Assembly: GCA_033032175.1 (NCBI GenBank)
Contig: CM065311.1
Coordinates: forward strand, 5,139,190 to 5,203,189
Reading direction: 5' to 3'
Length of the DNA: 64,000 nucleotides
DNA from: Saturnia japonica
Taxonomy: Eukaryota > Arthropoda > Insecta > Lepidoptera > Saturniidae
Under the pieces are notes generated by a model that was not told where the DNA came from, ran no database searches, and was given only the letters and a program-made list of their open reading frames with translations. Each line of letters opens with the position of its first letter. Position 1 is the first letter of the stretch. Positions 12,173-25,756 of the stretch are shown here, one piece after another. A program made the position numbers and the translations under genes.

Positions 12173-12320
12173 CAGGGGCGGATCTATAAATAGACTTTTT
12201 GGACTGCAGTCCAGGGCCCCGTGGATATAAGGGCCTTCCGGCCTCCATTGAAGACAATGGACTATATTGAAAATTTCAAAACATTGTTAAAAATTCCAAA
12301 TATTAGGTTGTCAGATATAA
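12173..12320 (+). mobile_element. hAT-like terminus (CAGGGGCGGATC)
   Basis: A CAGGGGCGGATC start is typical of hAT-type ends and resembles the terminus of the element at 36704-37517. I could not find its other end or an 8 bp duplication, so this may be a one-ended relic. Confidence 0.35.
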
Positions 12321-12939
12321 AGACTTGTATTGTATAGTGCCAATATTTAAAAAAAAAGGCTCGTGTTATTGTACGGGGTTTCCCCTCTTGTTTTTCTTAG
12401 TTAAATTAAAACAATTAATAAGTTACAGAATGTTTAATAGTAATAAAGCAATGCTAGTATAAATTAACCTGTAGATTAAAATAATCTCCTTAAAAAAAGC
12501 AACTTAAGACATAACATCACTTAAAGAATCGGTGGCTATATGAGGGTGATGTTTTCCGAGCGTATGGCGAATTTTGAAGCCGAACTAAAGAAGCCTTCTA
12601 GGGCTAATCCCAGTACTGTAAGTATTTCTACTGATTTGATCACGATTTAAGTGTTTATCGTGGAGGCACTGGGAAGTCTTCAACTATAGATGGAGATACT
12701 AGCCTTCACAGTTGACAGTCTCGAGATGCAGTCACGTAGAAAAATCTTTGACTTCATGGAGTAAAAGAGCTGAATTAAAAAGAAACGGTGCTGGTTTGAT
12801 GAAGGTTATCAAACAAAGTCTAAACATTTAGGAATTCATATCGCTGATTATTAGACGGTGCCACAGGATGGGACGACCTTCAGTACTCAAAAACCTAGGC
12901 CGATTCTAGTCAATGTTCAAAGATGGACAATCCTGACAA

Positions 12940-14890
12940 GCTCTAATTCACCATAACGAACCTTCATAAAAAAACCGGAGTTAAGATGTCGAGTTTCTTT
13001 TTAGAACGCGGCATAATGCATCTTAAGGTTCTTTGAGAGGAAAGTATTAAAGTGTTGGACCAGGGAAGACTAAACACGTTCTGGCGCCGGACGGATCTCG
13101 TCAACGAATCACTTCGTAATATTTCATTTAACTCGGCTAAACACGAAGATCTGCTAAACCAACGGTATCCGTTAACAGTCACGAAATGTCACTTAAAAAA
13201 ACGTCCAACACATTAACTTTGCTGAGTCGATGATAGCCTGTTGGTAGTAATCCCTCATTCAGTGGTTATTTAAAAGAAATTTTTTACAATGGAAATTTTT
13301 TCCGAATTCATTTCATGTTTGTACTTATTTTTTGAGTATTAGCGAAGTCGCTATAGATAAATATTCACGGTCAGTTTTTTTGATTATCTTTTAACATGAT
13401 TATCTCGGGTTCCATAAGGGCCCTGGAGCCTAGTATGGCTTTGTTTACTATTTAGGACAACGAAAAAATCTTGATAAATTTGATCCATATCAAATTTTAA
13501 ATCAATTGTTTCATTGTATTTAAAATAGTGAAATAGGTTTAATAATTGTATGAAAAGTATTAATGAAATATTTGTTAAAAAATTATTTCCCATACAACTT
13601 CGCCCTTTTAACCCTTATGAATTTAACGATAGGCCTAAATTATATAATCATTATTAAAAGATCACTACTTTATAAATTAAATTAGTATAACTAGTTAAGT
13701 TTACATTTTGGATAGTCTTTACTTTTTGACGATAAGTTATTATTATTGAAATTATTTATATATATTATATATATATATTAATATTGTTTATATATATTAG
13801 AAGACTAAATAATATTTAAAAAGTATGTAAAAAAATTTCGCTTGCTTAGATTCTTAATTGGAAATTACTATTTGGTATGAGAAATCTTGTACCTTTTTTT
13901 AAAAATTTTTTTGAATATATAAACATAACGTTTGTTGCAAGTTTTTCGTCAATTCTCAATGGGTTGTCATGGGGATGAGGGGTAAGATTAGTTTTGTATG
14001 AAGATATAATTAACAGGGACGACCATAAGTATTATCATACAGTGCATAACGATTAAACGAACATTCTAGAAAATATTAAATGTTATCTTATGCAAAATAA
14101 TTTAATTACTGTTGCGATTATAAAATTGTCCCACAAGTTACGTTAGGGTAAACTCCTCGAATTAAAACAACCCTAAGGTATTTACTTATTCCTTAAATGG
14201 AAAAACGATGTTGTTGAAATCCCAAAAAGTCAAACTGTCCACGTCATTATTTTCGACCCAACTTCATCCATGTCATTACGATAATATAAAGAAAACATAA
14301 GATTTGTTCGTCTTCATACACGTTTTACTGGTTCTGAGTCTTATGTGTCAACCGAATCAGAATCTTGACAGAATCGTTTTTTTTCTTTCTAAAACTGACC
14401 ATACAACACTGATAATAACTATAACATATTAATACCTCACGTGATTTACGGCGGTTGGCTTATTTACCTAATAAGATTTACTAATAAGAACTGTATACCT
14501 ATATCAATTATTCTTCCAGTACAAACATAGGCATGTCCGTAGTTATATTTATAATCACTTCACTTGTGCACAATAACTAAACTAAATTGACTAAAGGTCT
14601 TATTTTGCTAATTGGTGTAAATATTTAAATGTCCTCAAAAAAAACCGTTCTAGTTCTGTTCAAGATAATTCCTGATTTCGCTAAATAAAATAAAGTAAAT
14701 AAATTAATCCTCTCTCTAAATATAGAGTGATTTCAAAGTCTAAATTGTATGTTCGTGATGAATCCAATTCTATGAGAGCTGCAAACGAAAATTAAATTCA
14801 ACAAATCACAATCTTTAGTTTTAGCATTATAATATTTGAACCTACTCGAATGGGCTAATAACTAAATATTCTTCCCATAATAATTTTTTT
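12940..14890. repeat. Direct duplication, left copy
   Basis: It matches 17780-19930 in the same orientation, strongest from 13390/18298 onward. Shared blocks include TAAGGGCCCTGGAGCCT, GGGTAAACTCCTCGAATTAA, AATATAAAGAAAACATAAGA, GACAGAATCGTTTTTTTTCT and ACTTGTGCACAATAACTAAA. Differences are mostly small indels and substitutions. Within it, about 13375-13450 is the minus-strand 3' end of the same LINE type seen at 39943-40932. No gene is present. Confidence 0.85.
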
Positions 14891-14964
14891 GATAACTTCT
14901 GTGACAAAACTTAATTAATTTAGTTAAGGGTAAATTTACGTCAGTTACCATTTACATAAGATTA

Positions 14965-17140
14965 ATGATAATATTTTCCCTTAAAATAAACCCTAAACTT
15001 AACTTAATTTGTCAAAGAAATTTTGGAACCGTATTGAACACCGATAAGCTCCTTAGTGACGCTGTTAACATTTATTGGGCAGCGGTAGAATCTCTGTCTA
15101 CAGTAGATGAGAAGCTACATTTCCTGATCACTACTGTTGTTGATCTTTTTGACCGTCATGCCCCAGTTCATCCCATAAAAATCAAGCATCGTCCTGCTCC
15201 TTGGTTTTCAGATCCAATACTTAGGGCAATGTTAAAGCGGGATCGTGCATTTCGTAAGTTCAAATGTCACAGGTCTGATGAAAATTGGGTGCTGTACAAG
15301 GCCTTAAGGAACAGATGTAATCTTCTGTGCCGGAACGCCAAACGTCGCTATATTTATAAGCAACTTGAAGTATCCACACCTGCTTGCTTATGGAAATTTC
15401 TAAAGTCACTCGGACTATCCAAACCCTTGAATAGGGACGACAAAATTCCTATTGACTTGAACTTGTTAAATAAACATTTTGCAAGTGCTACTAAGCTCAA
15501 ACTGAATGTTAAAAATCTTACTCTTAAATTTCTTGCTTGTTTACCCCGTCCTCAGATTGAGCAGTTTGAGTTTTCCCCTACTAGTGAAGATGAAATTACA
15601 AAAATATTCCTAACTCTCAATTCCAAAGCTGTGGGTTGTGATAATATTGGTCGTGTCATGCTACAATATATTTATAAGCTTATTCTCCCATGTGTGACTT
15701 CTATCATAAACTTTTCTTTAACCACGGGGATTTATCCAGCTTCTTGGAAGAATGCTTATATTGTTCCGCTTTCTAAAGTTACCAATCCCACAGCTCCTAA
15801 TCATTTTCGACCTATCTCTATTCTTCCCTTCCCTTCCAAAATTTTGGAATCTATTGGCAATAAACAAGTTACTTCTTTCCTCACTGACAACGATCTATTA
15901 AATCAATATCAGTCTGGCTTTCGAACCGCCCACAGTACTACTACTGCTCTGCTTAAGATCACGGAAGATGTTAGATCTAATATGGAAAAAGGTATGGTCA
16001 CAGTATTGGTCCTTATTGATTTTAGCAATGCATTTAATGCTCTTGACCACGATCTTCTGATTGCCGCTCTTTCTTGTCCTCAGTTTTCACCCTTAGCACT
16101 GGAATGGTTTTCTTCTTATCTCCGAGATCGTCACCAGGCTGTTCGCGTCTATGATGGCGAATCAGATTGGTGTGCTCTAGACGCTGGTGTTCCCCAAGGC
16201 GGCATTCTTTCTCCGTTACTATTTTCTATTTTTATAAACTTACTTACGCCTATTTTACAATCCCACTATCATCTCTATGCTGATGACCTGCAATTGTATC
16301 TGCATTGCGAAATAAAGAATCTTCCTTCTATAATCAATAATTTAAACAAGGACCTCTCAAGTTTACTTTCCTGGTCTGAATCTTACGGGATTTATGTTAA
16401 TCCAACTAAGTGTCAATCCATTATAATTGGTAACTTAAAACAGCTTGCTAAAATAGACTTTAATTCATTGACTCCTCTTCAATACAATAAATGTACCATT
16501 GCTTACTCAACTACGGTGAAAAATCTTGGTATCATCTTCGATACTAAATTATGCTGGGCAGACCAGGTCAAGGAAGTTAGTAGAAAATTTTATGCTTCTC
16601 TTCATTCTCTCATGCGTTTGAAAAACTTTATTCCTGTTAATACTAAGATTTCCCTAGTGAATACTCTTCTTCTACCACTTCTGGATTAGGCAGACGTTGC
16701 TTACTTAGACCTCTCAGAAGATCTCTTAAATAAATTTGATCGTCTACTCAATAACTGTATCCGTTCCATCTTCCGTCTTCGGAAGTTTGATCATGTTTCT
16801 GAATACCGAGCCCAGGTTGAAATGGCTACCTATTCGGCAACGTAGGAATATAAGATTACTTTGTCTACTTTTCTCCGTACTTAATAATCCCACATCCCCT
16901 AAATATTTAAAAACACTTTTTCAATCTCTCGCGGATACGCATAATAGACAGCTAAGGTCTTCTGATTCTTTAATTCTCAGTATACCAAGTCATCATACTA
17001 ATTTCCGCGACCAATCCTTCGCCGTTACAGCAGCACGACTGTGGAATTCGCTTCCTATCAATATCCAACTGGCCAACTCTCGAAATTCCTTCAAGTATTC
17101 GCTACGTAGGTTTTACTTGGAGCAATTGAATACTTCTTAA
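14965..17140 (+). pseudogene. LINE reverse transcriptase, two disabling changes
   Basis: The first 574 codons (14965-16689) contain the thumb-side start ('HRPAPWFSDPILRAMLKRDR'), RT blocks 'FRPISILPFPSKILE', 'LIDFSNAFNALDHD', 'GVPQGGILSPLLFSIFIN' and the catalytic YADD in 'HLYADDLQLYL'. An in-frame TAG at 16687-16689 interrupts a 'LL(P)LLD-ADV' stretch. A one-base shift near 16815 then moves the C-terminus ('LKWLPIRQRRNIRLLCLL', 'LWNSLP') to the frame ending at 17140. Both lesions are single events, so the copy is moderately young. The product would copy element RNA at a nicked target. Here it is not functional. Confidence 0.88.
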
Positions 17141-17485
17141 TAATATATAATCTTAATAATCGTTATAAACTTTTTTTTTACTTAACATTATGCACACCTT
17201 GCATATACCTATCCCTTGCTCCCTTGCAAGACTGGTAGAGAATGCTTTTTAGCATTAAGTCCTCCATTTGTACTTTTTTTTGTGCAATAAAGAATATAAT
17301 AATTATAACATAGATTAAAAACTAATTTTATAAAAGAAAATAAGATGTTGATAAACCCTATCGAGTTTCTTGTCGGTTCTTCTTGATGACTGGGATGTTT
17401 TCCGAACCGGTGGTAGTGATTTGGCATTCATAAAGGCCTTCTTAGGGCTTAAATTGAATAAAAAATATTTTGATTTGATATGATT
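14965..17485 (+). mobile_element. Non-LTR retrotransposon (LINE), 5'-truncated, coding 3' half
   Basis: A reverse-transcriptase LINE inserted next to the left copy of the duplication. The endonuclease half is absent. The coding part is followed by an untranslated tail with AATAAA-like sequence and the TTTTGATTTGATATGATT end, shared with three orphan tails in the window. No poly(A) is seen. The family uses a short TTGAT-type tail, fitting a CR1/jockey-group clade (inference). Confidence 0.85.
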
Positions 17486-17779
17486 AATGATTGGTTTCCG
17501 CTGCGGTTGAATCTATATCTAACTATAGTATATAAGCCATATATACACTTCTCATCAAAATAATCGAAACACTCCTGACGTTTGGTTTGATTGATAAACG
17601 GACGTAAAAAAAGTTTGATAACATTAAAAAGAATACTCTGCTGGCATTTTATTCCACACAATTCTTGGGCTATCGATAGAGATGATTGCATATATTGTGT
17701 TATTAAGAAGACAGTTACATAATTATGTTTTAACTCAACACTATAATAGTCAGTCACTTTTCATAAAGACAATGGACAA
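17486..17779. other. No gene recognised
   Basis: A 102-codon minus frame (17449-17757) overlaps the LINE tail and has no recognisable domain. Confidence 0.4.
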
Positions 17780-19930
17780 AAAACTGCTGGCCATAATTCA
17801 CCATACGAACCTATCATAGAAATTAAATAGCAAGATTGCCATAGTATTTTTTTTATCGAACCTTTACGTAATCTAAGTGTTTTACTTATTATGAGGAAAG
17901 TAACATTATCAATCTGCAAAACTCTGACCAAAAGAACTAGCTAATCTAGCTGTGCCTATAAATGAGCGACCGATAAGGATAATCAATCTTCTTTAACTTC
18001 GGCGTACTATGAATCTGTCTCCCGGCCAATGTGTTCCCTCTTTCCTACAGCATGAAGTCCTTCAAAAATAACGTGAACAGGCATTTGAGCACGCCGGCTG
18101 ACAGCGATGACTGGCGTTGGATTGTATATCCCTCACATTGCCGTGGTACGTTAAAAAGGACAAATATTTTTATGGAAATTTTTGACTCGTTTGGGCATTT
18201 TATGTTTCAGCGTCACTTATTATGTTTTGAGATGTTCAAATCCGGGGACGAATATAATATTCAAGCGGCAGTATTTTTGTGTTTTTTTTTTCTTACTGAT
18301 TATACTGTTAGCCATAAGGGCCCTGGAGCCTCAGATGGCTTTTACAGCTTCTAGAGCAGACATCAACGAAAAAATCTGATCTGAATAATATTATGATCCA
18401 TACAAACTTTGTCAATGCATTTTTAGTTTAACTTTGAAAAAGCTGAAATACGGTTTCAATAATTGTATCGAAAAGTATTAAATAAATATGACTAGAAAAT
18501 CATTATTTCCCATACAAACTTCGCTGCCCCTTTTCACCCCTTTAGGTGTTAAATTTCAAAAAGCGCCTACTTCAAATGCACACAAAATAACAACACACAA
18601 CCTACATCACCAAATTAAAAATATATAACCTTAGTAATTTATTAAGGGCTGGGCGATTATGAGTCAGAGTTCATTATTATGAATATTGCCAGTTGTATTT
18701 ATACATATAGATAGAAGATATTAAAATATATATGTAAGAGAGACTAAACAAAATATTTAAAAAGTATGTAGTAAAATACGATTCGATGCTGATAATTACC
18801 TTTAATGGAAATTACTATTAGTAGGTATGAGAAACATCTTCAATTATGACTTTTAAAAAACTTTTTTTTGAATATATAAACATAACGTTTAGTTATAGTT
18901 TTTCGCAATAATGGGATGTGTAGTGTAGCAAGAGCGGGTAAGATTAGGAATGAGTGTATGAAGATATAATAGAAACAGGGACAGACCAGACATGTAGTTA
19001 CATACCCGAGGAGGCAACACGTTAATACGAACATCTTAGAAAATATTAAATGCTTATACTTATGCAAAATAATTTAATAATGTTAGCGTTTATTTAAAAT
19101 TTGCTCTCCACAAAGTTACGTTTAGGGTAAACTCCTCGAATTAAAACAGACCTAAGGTATTTACTTAGTTCCTTAAATAAATAGACGATTCGAGTTACGA
19201 AATTCCAAAAGCAAACGTCCACGCGCTTAATTTTCGGGAGCCTCAACTTCACATAAGAGTCACTTAATAATATAAAGAAAACATAAGATGTTGTCTCGTC
19301 TTCAATTTACTTTTACTTGGAGCTTTATTTCATGTGTACTCGAATCAAGAGATACATTTGACAGAATCGTTTTTTTTCTTCTTCGTAAAACTGACCATAA
19401 GAACACTGATAAATAATATAACATTATCTTTAATACCTACTAGGATTTCGCTCGCTTTATATTTTACCTAATAAGAACTTTACTTAATAAGAACTGTGTA
19501 CCTATATCCATTATTCTTCCAAGGTCAGAAACAAAGTGCATGTCCGTAGTTATTTTATAATCCACTTCACTTGTGCACAATAACTAAACTACATCACGTA
19601 AAAGTTACATAATATATGACCAAATAATAAATATTTATGAATTTAAATAAAAACCACCGTTCTAGTTCAGTGTTCAAGATAATTCCTGATTTCGCTAAAT
19701 AAAATACAATTAAATAAAATTAAATCCTCTCTCGCATAAATGATAAGATTTTTTTAAGTATCTAAATTGTATGGTGTGTAGATAACAGTGCACATTATTA
19801 TGAGAGCTGCAAACAGAAAATTAAAATTCAACAAATCACAATTCTTTTGTATTTCACATAATAATTGTTCGAACTTACTCTGGAATAGGCCAAACTAAAT
19901 AGAAAAATATTACTTCCCATACAACATATC
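17780..19930. repeat. Direct duplication, right copy
   Basis: Partner of 12940-14890. It includes a short LINE C-terminal relic around 18000-18110 on the plus strand ('LPANVFPLSYSMKSFKNNVNRHL') and, at about 18284-18370, the minus-strand jockey-type LINE end (T-run, then GTTAGCCATAAGGGCCCTGG). Indel-rich divergence from the left copy suggests an old duplication, or two haplotypes placed in tandem by the assembler. Confidence 0.82.
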
Positions 19931-20230
19931 TTCCTTTATAAGTTGAATTTTGAAAAACGTTGAAATTAATGTCTCATTAATTATATATAGCGTCAAAGAG
20001 TATTAACACCAAGTTTTAGAAAAATCTAACTCGAAAGTTATTAGTTCCCTTACAAATATTGCCACCCATTTTAATCTAATTTGGGGTCGAATTTTGAGAA
20101 ATCCTTTCTCAAACAATGCCTACAACATAAAATTAACAGTCTCTCCAAATTTCTATCATTAGTGGTTTGAGCTGTACCATTATGAGATAGAGCCTTTTAC
20201 ATATGTACATTAAATACACGAAGCCATGTG
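19931..20230. repeat. LINE-type untranslated relic (repeat J)
   Basis: It contains tandem decayed phrases of the 'CCCATACAA...CCCC..TTTA...GGGGTTGAATTTTGA...' type followed by 'GTTTGAGCTGTAC', matching parts of 13600 and 18525. It resembles an RTE-like 3' region, by recollection only. Confidence 0.4.
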
Positions 20231-23210
20231 GCACTTGAGTACGTACTCAACTAAAATAAATATAATTTACTAACATCGTAAATATTTTTACACAAAACAA
20301 ATTAAAAATAAGTCCATTGGGTGAACTGGTATCTTAATTTTTTCATCCTTATCCTTAATAAAAAATTAACAACTATCAGAAAAGTAGATTCAGTGCTTCA
20401 TTTAAAATAATTCAATTTGCTTATATTTCATGTTAATCAAACATATTCATCAATCAATCAAATGAGTTGATATACTTAATAGTTCTTGATTATAAATGTT
20501 TCTATCTTCTGAGAATAAAGTTAATCGATTAATTATTCAATCAAATTGTGTGATCGGATGTTCTTTACCAACCGAATGTCGATGCAATAGTCCTCGGTTC
20601 GAGCTAATGAGTATAAATTAGTCTCAATACATTCTTCTGAACGCACAATGTAATGTTGGAAATGAGTTAGTATTTTTATTGTGGAAGGAAAACAATTTAA
20701 CAAACAACGAGTTCAAATGTTCTAAAAGGCGCATCTCCCTAGATATTATTTTATTTTCCAAATTCAGTAAAATACTTTAATAAACAAAAACGTATTAATT
20801 GTAATAAAATAAACGAAACATATTCTCTGTTATGAATTCGTTATGGATTTACTCGAAATGTTCAAAGCGTGTGCCGTCAGAAGGCCGAGGTTGTAGTCCT
20901 TCGTCGTCTCCGGCCGCTGATACCTACGCCTGCTTGCTGTTGATAAAGGCTTACAACGTATTAAATTCGGCTTATTGAGTATTTTACTGTCAATTTACAT
21001 AAGTCAACAAGTAATGAAAACCCTCCGACTTAGCCACAATATCTTTTTGGAAATGATCCAATTTTTTTAAACGGCTTGCCAACTTTTATTTTATTGATTA
21101 CATATTGTTGCAGATAATGAGAATTAAATAATTTAGTTAATAACCTTTAAGAAATTGAACATACATACATTTATTGTTTTTTTTCAATTGCCTAAAATTG
21201 TAAAGAACTAAAATGTTTTTGTTGAGAACCAATTCTGGGGCCGTCAACTGACTGTTCTAGAGAGCCCGGGCACCGCATGGCCCAATCCTTTTATGTTATA
21301 CGTCACTGTTATTCTATACTATTATCATATAATAAAGCGGAAGATTTTTATTTGTTTGTTTAAACATGCTAATTTCTGGAACTACCAGTCAGATTCGAAA
21401 AATATGATAGCCAGATTCACGAGGAATGGTATAGGATAGCTAACATTAGGCTACAACTCTCAGCTAGCCTTAAATATTGTTTTTTAAAGTAAGCCGGAAG
21501 TGGAAGACCTCGCGAACTGATTTATTCATGTGCGCTGGCGTAATGGTTAATGATACGTGTATATAATGCTCTACAAAAATATTGGCTCTTAATATCTAAA
21601 AAAATTCTGCAATAGCACATGCCTATCTCTTATACCTAAGCCAAAATAAGATATTTTGCGGTTTTTTTTTGTTAAAGATAAAAATTGATTTATGAACATT
21701 ATATTTATCCATGGCGTATTAATCCTTTAAGAACAAAAGTTACTGCATTATAAAAATTTTACCCTTCATAGTATGTTATTTGGACACATAGAGGAGATAA
21801 TGAAAAAATCAAATAATTTATACTTGCGGGAAGTGTGAACAATTGTGATAGGCTACACCGGTGCGTTGGCGGCGCTATGTGTCTGATAAAAATTAACACG
21901 GGTGAAACCATGAGGCACAGCTAGTTCGGTATATGCCTGATATATATTTTAGTTCGACTAGAAGTCAAGTATAGTAAGGTAGTTATTATGAAATTTTTTA
22001 TTTGGTTTTATTATGAACTACAAGATTTATGTTATTTTAACTTTACAGGACGCCAGGTATACTGGCCTAAAAAAACTTACGCGGCCATATCTAGAATTAT
22101 TTCTTAAGTTATATGCAGTCCTTAAAAATATTTTGGACTACTTAACCCCATAACTGCATTTTCTGAATAGTTACTAACTGTTTTCCTTTTATTTTTTTAA
22201 TATGTTTAAGGTCTTTATATGAGCTAGCTATTGGAAAATGTCCTGGGGTGTGGCCACGCAACTTGTTCTTTAGACGAACAATATATGGAAATTGCCTAAT
22301 GTCCTTTTCAAGTACTGTTCAGTTTTTATTGTAAGGTATTATAATTTGAGGATTTTTTTTTTACAATATTAGCTTGGTAAAATAACTGCATGGTATTTAC
22401 TATACAGAAGGAAAGTATGGTACAAACCAGAAACACGGCGAACTCCTACGCTGCGCCTCGATTTTAAACACACACTCGTATTTTAATACACCTCAATTAT
22501 GCAACAGTTTCATAAACTACTAACAGAAAACTGCACAATATAATTACAGCAAAGCACAGTTCTAAATATTGTCCTCGCTATTACATTTTCATTAGTTAGT
22601 ATCGTATTTAACGTTCGATAAAGAAGAGCGAGAAAAAGTGGAAAATGTCGGTTCGGCATTATTTTATCTTGTTGTACTCGTATATGGCACAAAGGATTGG
22701 CTGTTGAAAACGGCTCAGCTAGCGTTCCGATCACCGTCGCTTTGACACGCTCTCTCGTGTGAATGAACTTAGTGTCAAGTGAGCACAATCAAGTCCTCTC
22801 TTCATTGAAGCGTAACAGAAGTTGGACATTATCCAGTATGTGGGATAACCGAGTGAAATTAGCAAAAGTATCTTGATATATATATACCATATAATATTAT
22901 AAAGGTCAAGAGATTATTTAATTGTTTAAAAGCACTTATCGCTGGAATTACTAGTTAGATTAAAAAAGTACGATTCCAAAAAGCGGAGTGTTTATCATGA
23001 ACGTCAAGAAATTTGTTGTAATTTAACGCGTACAAAGTTTTATAATAATAAAAAAACAAAATTCATATTAAAGTTCGAAGGGTTCAGTTGCATTTGTTTT
23101 TAAATCTTGGAAAACTCTAATATCTTCTTACATATAAAGTATGTTTGGGTATTATTCATTCTTAATAAGTATTCTTAACTACTTCGTTCTTCTTTTCTAT
23201 CCGCTTTTTA
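20231..23210. other. No gene; decayed repeat A copies
   Basis: Two inverted, decayed repeat A copies start near 21319 (ATAAAGCGGAAGATTTTTAT) and 22880 (ATAATATTATAAAGGTCAAG). A 92-codon minus frame at 22510-22788 has no domain. A GC-richer patch at 20860-20945 is unexplained. Confidence 0.45.
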
Positions 23211-23545
23211 GGGTTCCGTACCTCAAAAGGAAAAATGGAACCGTCTCTCTGTCTGTCTGTCAAGGCCCTTTTTCTCGCAAGTGCGTGGAGGTATATAATA
23301 TAAAATACTCATGCCTGAAATCCCGTGGAACTGTGAACAAATCAAGCTTCTAAGTCAACGAAATCAAAAGATATGGCTATTTATGTCGCATATTTTAACA
23401 CTCGCAAAGGAAATAAAAACTTGTAGGGTACTTCCAGTTGACCTAGAATCATGAAATTTTGCAAGAAGTAATGTCTTATTACAAGTCTTATTAAGTAATT
23501 ATATCAAAAACAATTAATATCTTTGCGATTACAAACTTATTTGCA
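23211..23545 (+). repeat. Dispersed repeat B, second copy
   Basis: It opens with GGTTCCGTACCTCAAAAGGA and CTCTGTCTGTCTGTCAAG, then CTTCCAGTTGACCTAGAATC and ATGAAATTTTGCAAG. Related scraps continue at 24480-24900. It resembles a very common lepidopteran interspersed repeat (recollection). Confidence 0.6.
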
Positions 23546-23859
23546 GTTGGTAAACTGAGTGCGCTATATATCGATTTGGGAAAACAAATTTCCAACGGCA
23601 AAGTTAAGTTTGTCCTTGAGACAAACATCGTTGCATTCCATGTATTCACCGTGCGGGTGCCGGGTCCATCGTGTAGCAGACAGAGGGAAAACGAGCAGTC
23701 CCCGGAACTTGCGACCCAGGTGTAGGTTTAAGGAGCCCCCTTATGATACACAGCAGCACTCACCTTAACTGCCCGCGATACCCTCCCTACCAAGTCAGAT
23801 TTAGTAAGAGCCTGTTAATGCTGCTTTAGATACCCGTTCTTACATAGAACTTACTGCAG

Positions 23860-24000
23860 TTCCCGACAGGCCGAGGTCTTTTAGCAAGTTATAGAGAGAT
23901 TTTGCTGGAATACCTCTCGCTCCCACTTCCACAGCATACAAGTTAACAACATAGCCGTTTTGGTTACCATTTTTATTGCGTGGTCTCTAAGTATGCTATG
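23860..24000 (-). pseudogene. R2/R4-like LINE C-terminal relic
   Basis: Read on the minus strand, about 32 codons are open ('AVEVGARGIPAKSLYNLLKD', then 'LGLSGTAVSS') before a stop. This matches the segment that follows the restriction-like endonuclease in LINEs of the type at 29771-33205, where the equivalent part reads 'PIVISMNGLIAKSFDHHLRK'. Decayed sequence on either side may belong to it. Only this short block is recognisable. Confidence 0.45.
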
Positions 24001-24200
24001 TTTTTAACCGACTTAAAAAAAAGTCGGATGTTACTCAATTCGAATGTATTTTTTAATGCAAGTTCAGCGAAAACTTCTTTGTTTATGAACCAATTTGGAT
24101 TATTATTTTTTTGTTTGATAGGGGTGGTACCTTCAACTTCGAAGATACACTAGGAAAATATTCAAAATCATTGAAGTTGTTTTTTTTGTTAAAAATTGTC
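24001..24200 (+). repeat. Repeat D, copy 1
   Basis: It begins TTTTTAACCGACTTAAAAAA followed by AAGTCGGATG and a CTCAATTCGAATGTATTTTT block. The inverse copy is at 42055-42270. Class unknown. Confidence 0.6.
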
Positions 24201-24479
24201 TTGTCGTAAGAATTGTTCGGTGCTTTCTTCAGTAATGTTACCTAATTATTTTGGTGTATATGGATGTACAATTAAGAAACCCTACGGACTCACACTTGGC
24301 CGGCTTTTTATTTTGTTTATGTTGATTAGCTTAAATTATATCTGGGGGCACGACGGTGCCCCCCCGCCAATTCGAACGCAAGTCACGGCCGTACCACCTT
24401 TATTGAAGGCATTTCGGCGTATTTTAACGCCTCTGTCTAGCAGCACTGTTATTGTAGAAGGCTGAAATTATGTCTACTA

Positions 24480-24900
24480 AAAATATTTATGGAACCCTAC
24501 AATGTCAAGTTTTTTCAAGTTTATAGCTTCATCAAGTTCTTCAAGTTATAGGGATGCAAATTTACGAAAATTCGACACTGTCTCCATGCATGATCCATGA
24601 TCATCAAAATATAACTAGTATTTCCCCAATACCTAGAGAGCTGAAATTTGGCGCTGAGATATGGTTTAATATCTATATAAAGGGAAAACTATCAAAACTT
24701 AGATTTTCGAAGATTTGACCCTGACGTGAAACCCAATAGCCTAGCCAACCTATTAGACATATCGAAATATCGCCTTAGTAAAAATTATTTAATAATTTGA
24801 TGAGCGTTGTCTGATGGCACATAAAAATCGAAGGTCGGAAATATCTACCTGATGTGGAACCCTAAGAGCCCTAACAAAATGGATCTATCGAAATGCCGCC
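24480..24900 (+). repeat. Repeat B-related internal scraps
   Basis: Repeated phrases 'GGAACCCTA' and 'ATCGAAATATCGCC / ATCGAAATGCCGCC' suggest a tandem internal section of repeat B. No coding. Confidence 0.35.
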
Positions 24901-24906
24901 ATAAAT

Positions 24907-25113
24907 CCTAACTAATATTATAAATGTGAAAGTGTGTTTGTTTGTTACGCTTTCATGCGTAAACTATTCAACCGAACATCCTGAAATGCTGTACACGTAT
25001 TCTCTAGGGTATAGTCAACACCATAGGCTATATAACATCACGCTACGACCAATAGGAGCAGAGCATCAATGAAAAATGTTGCAAACGCAGACGAAGTTGT
25101 GCGGGTCAACTGG
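24907..25113 (-). repeat. Dispersed repeat A, inverted copy
   Basis: Reverse complement of the 9140-9344 type: it starts CTAACTAATATTATAAATGT with a GTGTGTTTGTTTGTT run, and ends GCAGACGAAGTTGTGCGGGT. Full length, about 207 bp. Confidence 0.75.
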
Positions 25114-25756
25114 TTATTTAATAATCTGTTAACACATAAAAATCGAAACTCTGGAGTACCAGGGGGCCAAGTCACTTTTCTAGAATCGTTAACGCTGACG
25201 AAAACGAAATATATGTATGGAATTAATATATCTGATCACGTGATTTAGCTTAATGAAGCATAGTAGATTATAAAGAATACAAGAAACGAGTAAAAGATAT
25301 TTCAGATTTTAGACAAAACCACTCGTTTTCTTATATACACCTCCTAGACTTGGATGTTTATGTAATATGACAATTCACGACTTTTTATAGAAAAATCATC
25401 TCAATCGAGACTTGGCCTGATTTATACAGCATGTTTTTTGGTGTGATATTTTTTAATCTGATTATCTCAAGATTCCTATATAAATTCTTTATGGCATATT
25501 GGAATCATAATTCACAAATTATTATGTACCTATAAACAAATGTATAGATAGAATTAATTACAACTGGAAAGTTTCTATAATATAACAACAATAGTTTCAC
25601 AAATAGAACTTTCGAAGCAGAAGTTGCCTAATTAAAAGCTGATATTTAGTTCGCGAAATTCTGTTTAACAATGTTATAAGTCCGGGAGCTACGGGACCTT
25701 TTTCATGAGTAGCAATATACATAGTAGGACATGATTTTGATAATAGTTTATTTATT
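25114..25756. other. No gene recognised
   Basis: AT-rich, stops in all frames. Confidence 0.5.

Noticed and set aside
12173..13200. Full hAT element starting at 12173
   Set aside because: No matching right end or 8 bp duplication could be found, so only one terminus is annotated.
17520..17760. Second Tc1-like element (CACTTCTCATCAAAATAATC end)
   Set aside because: Resembles a Tc1-type end, but no partner repeat or transposase domain could be located.
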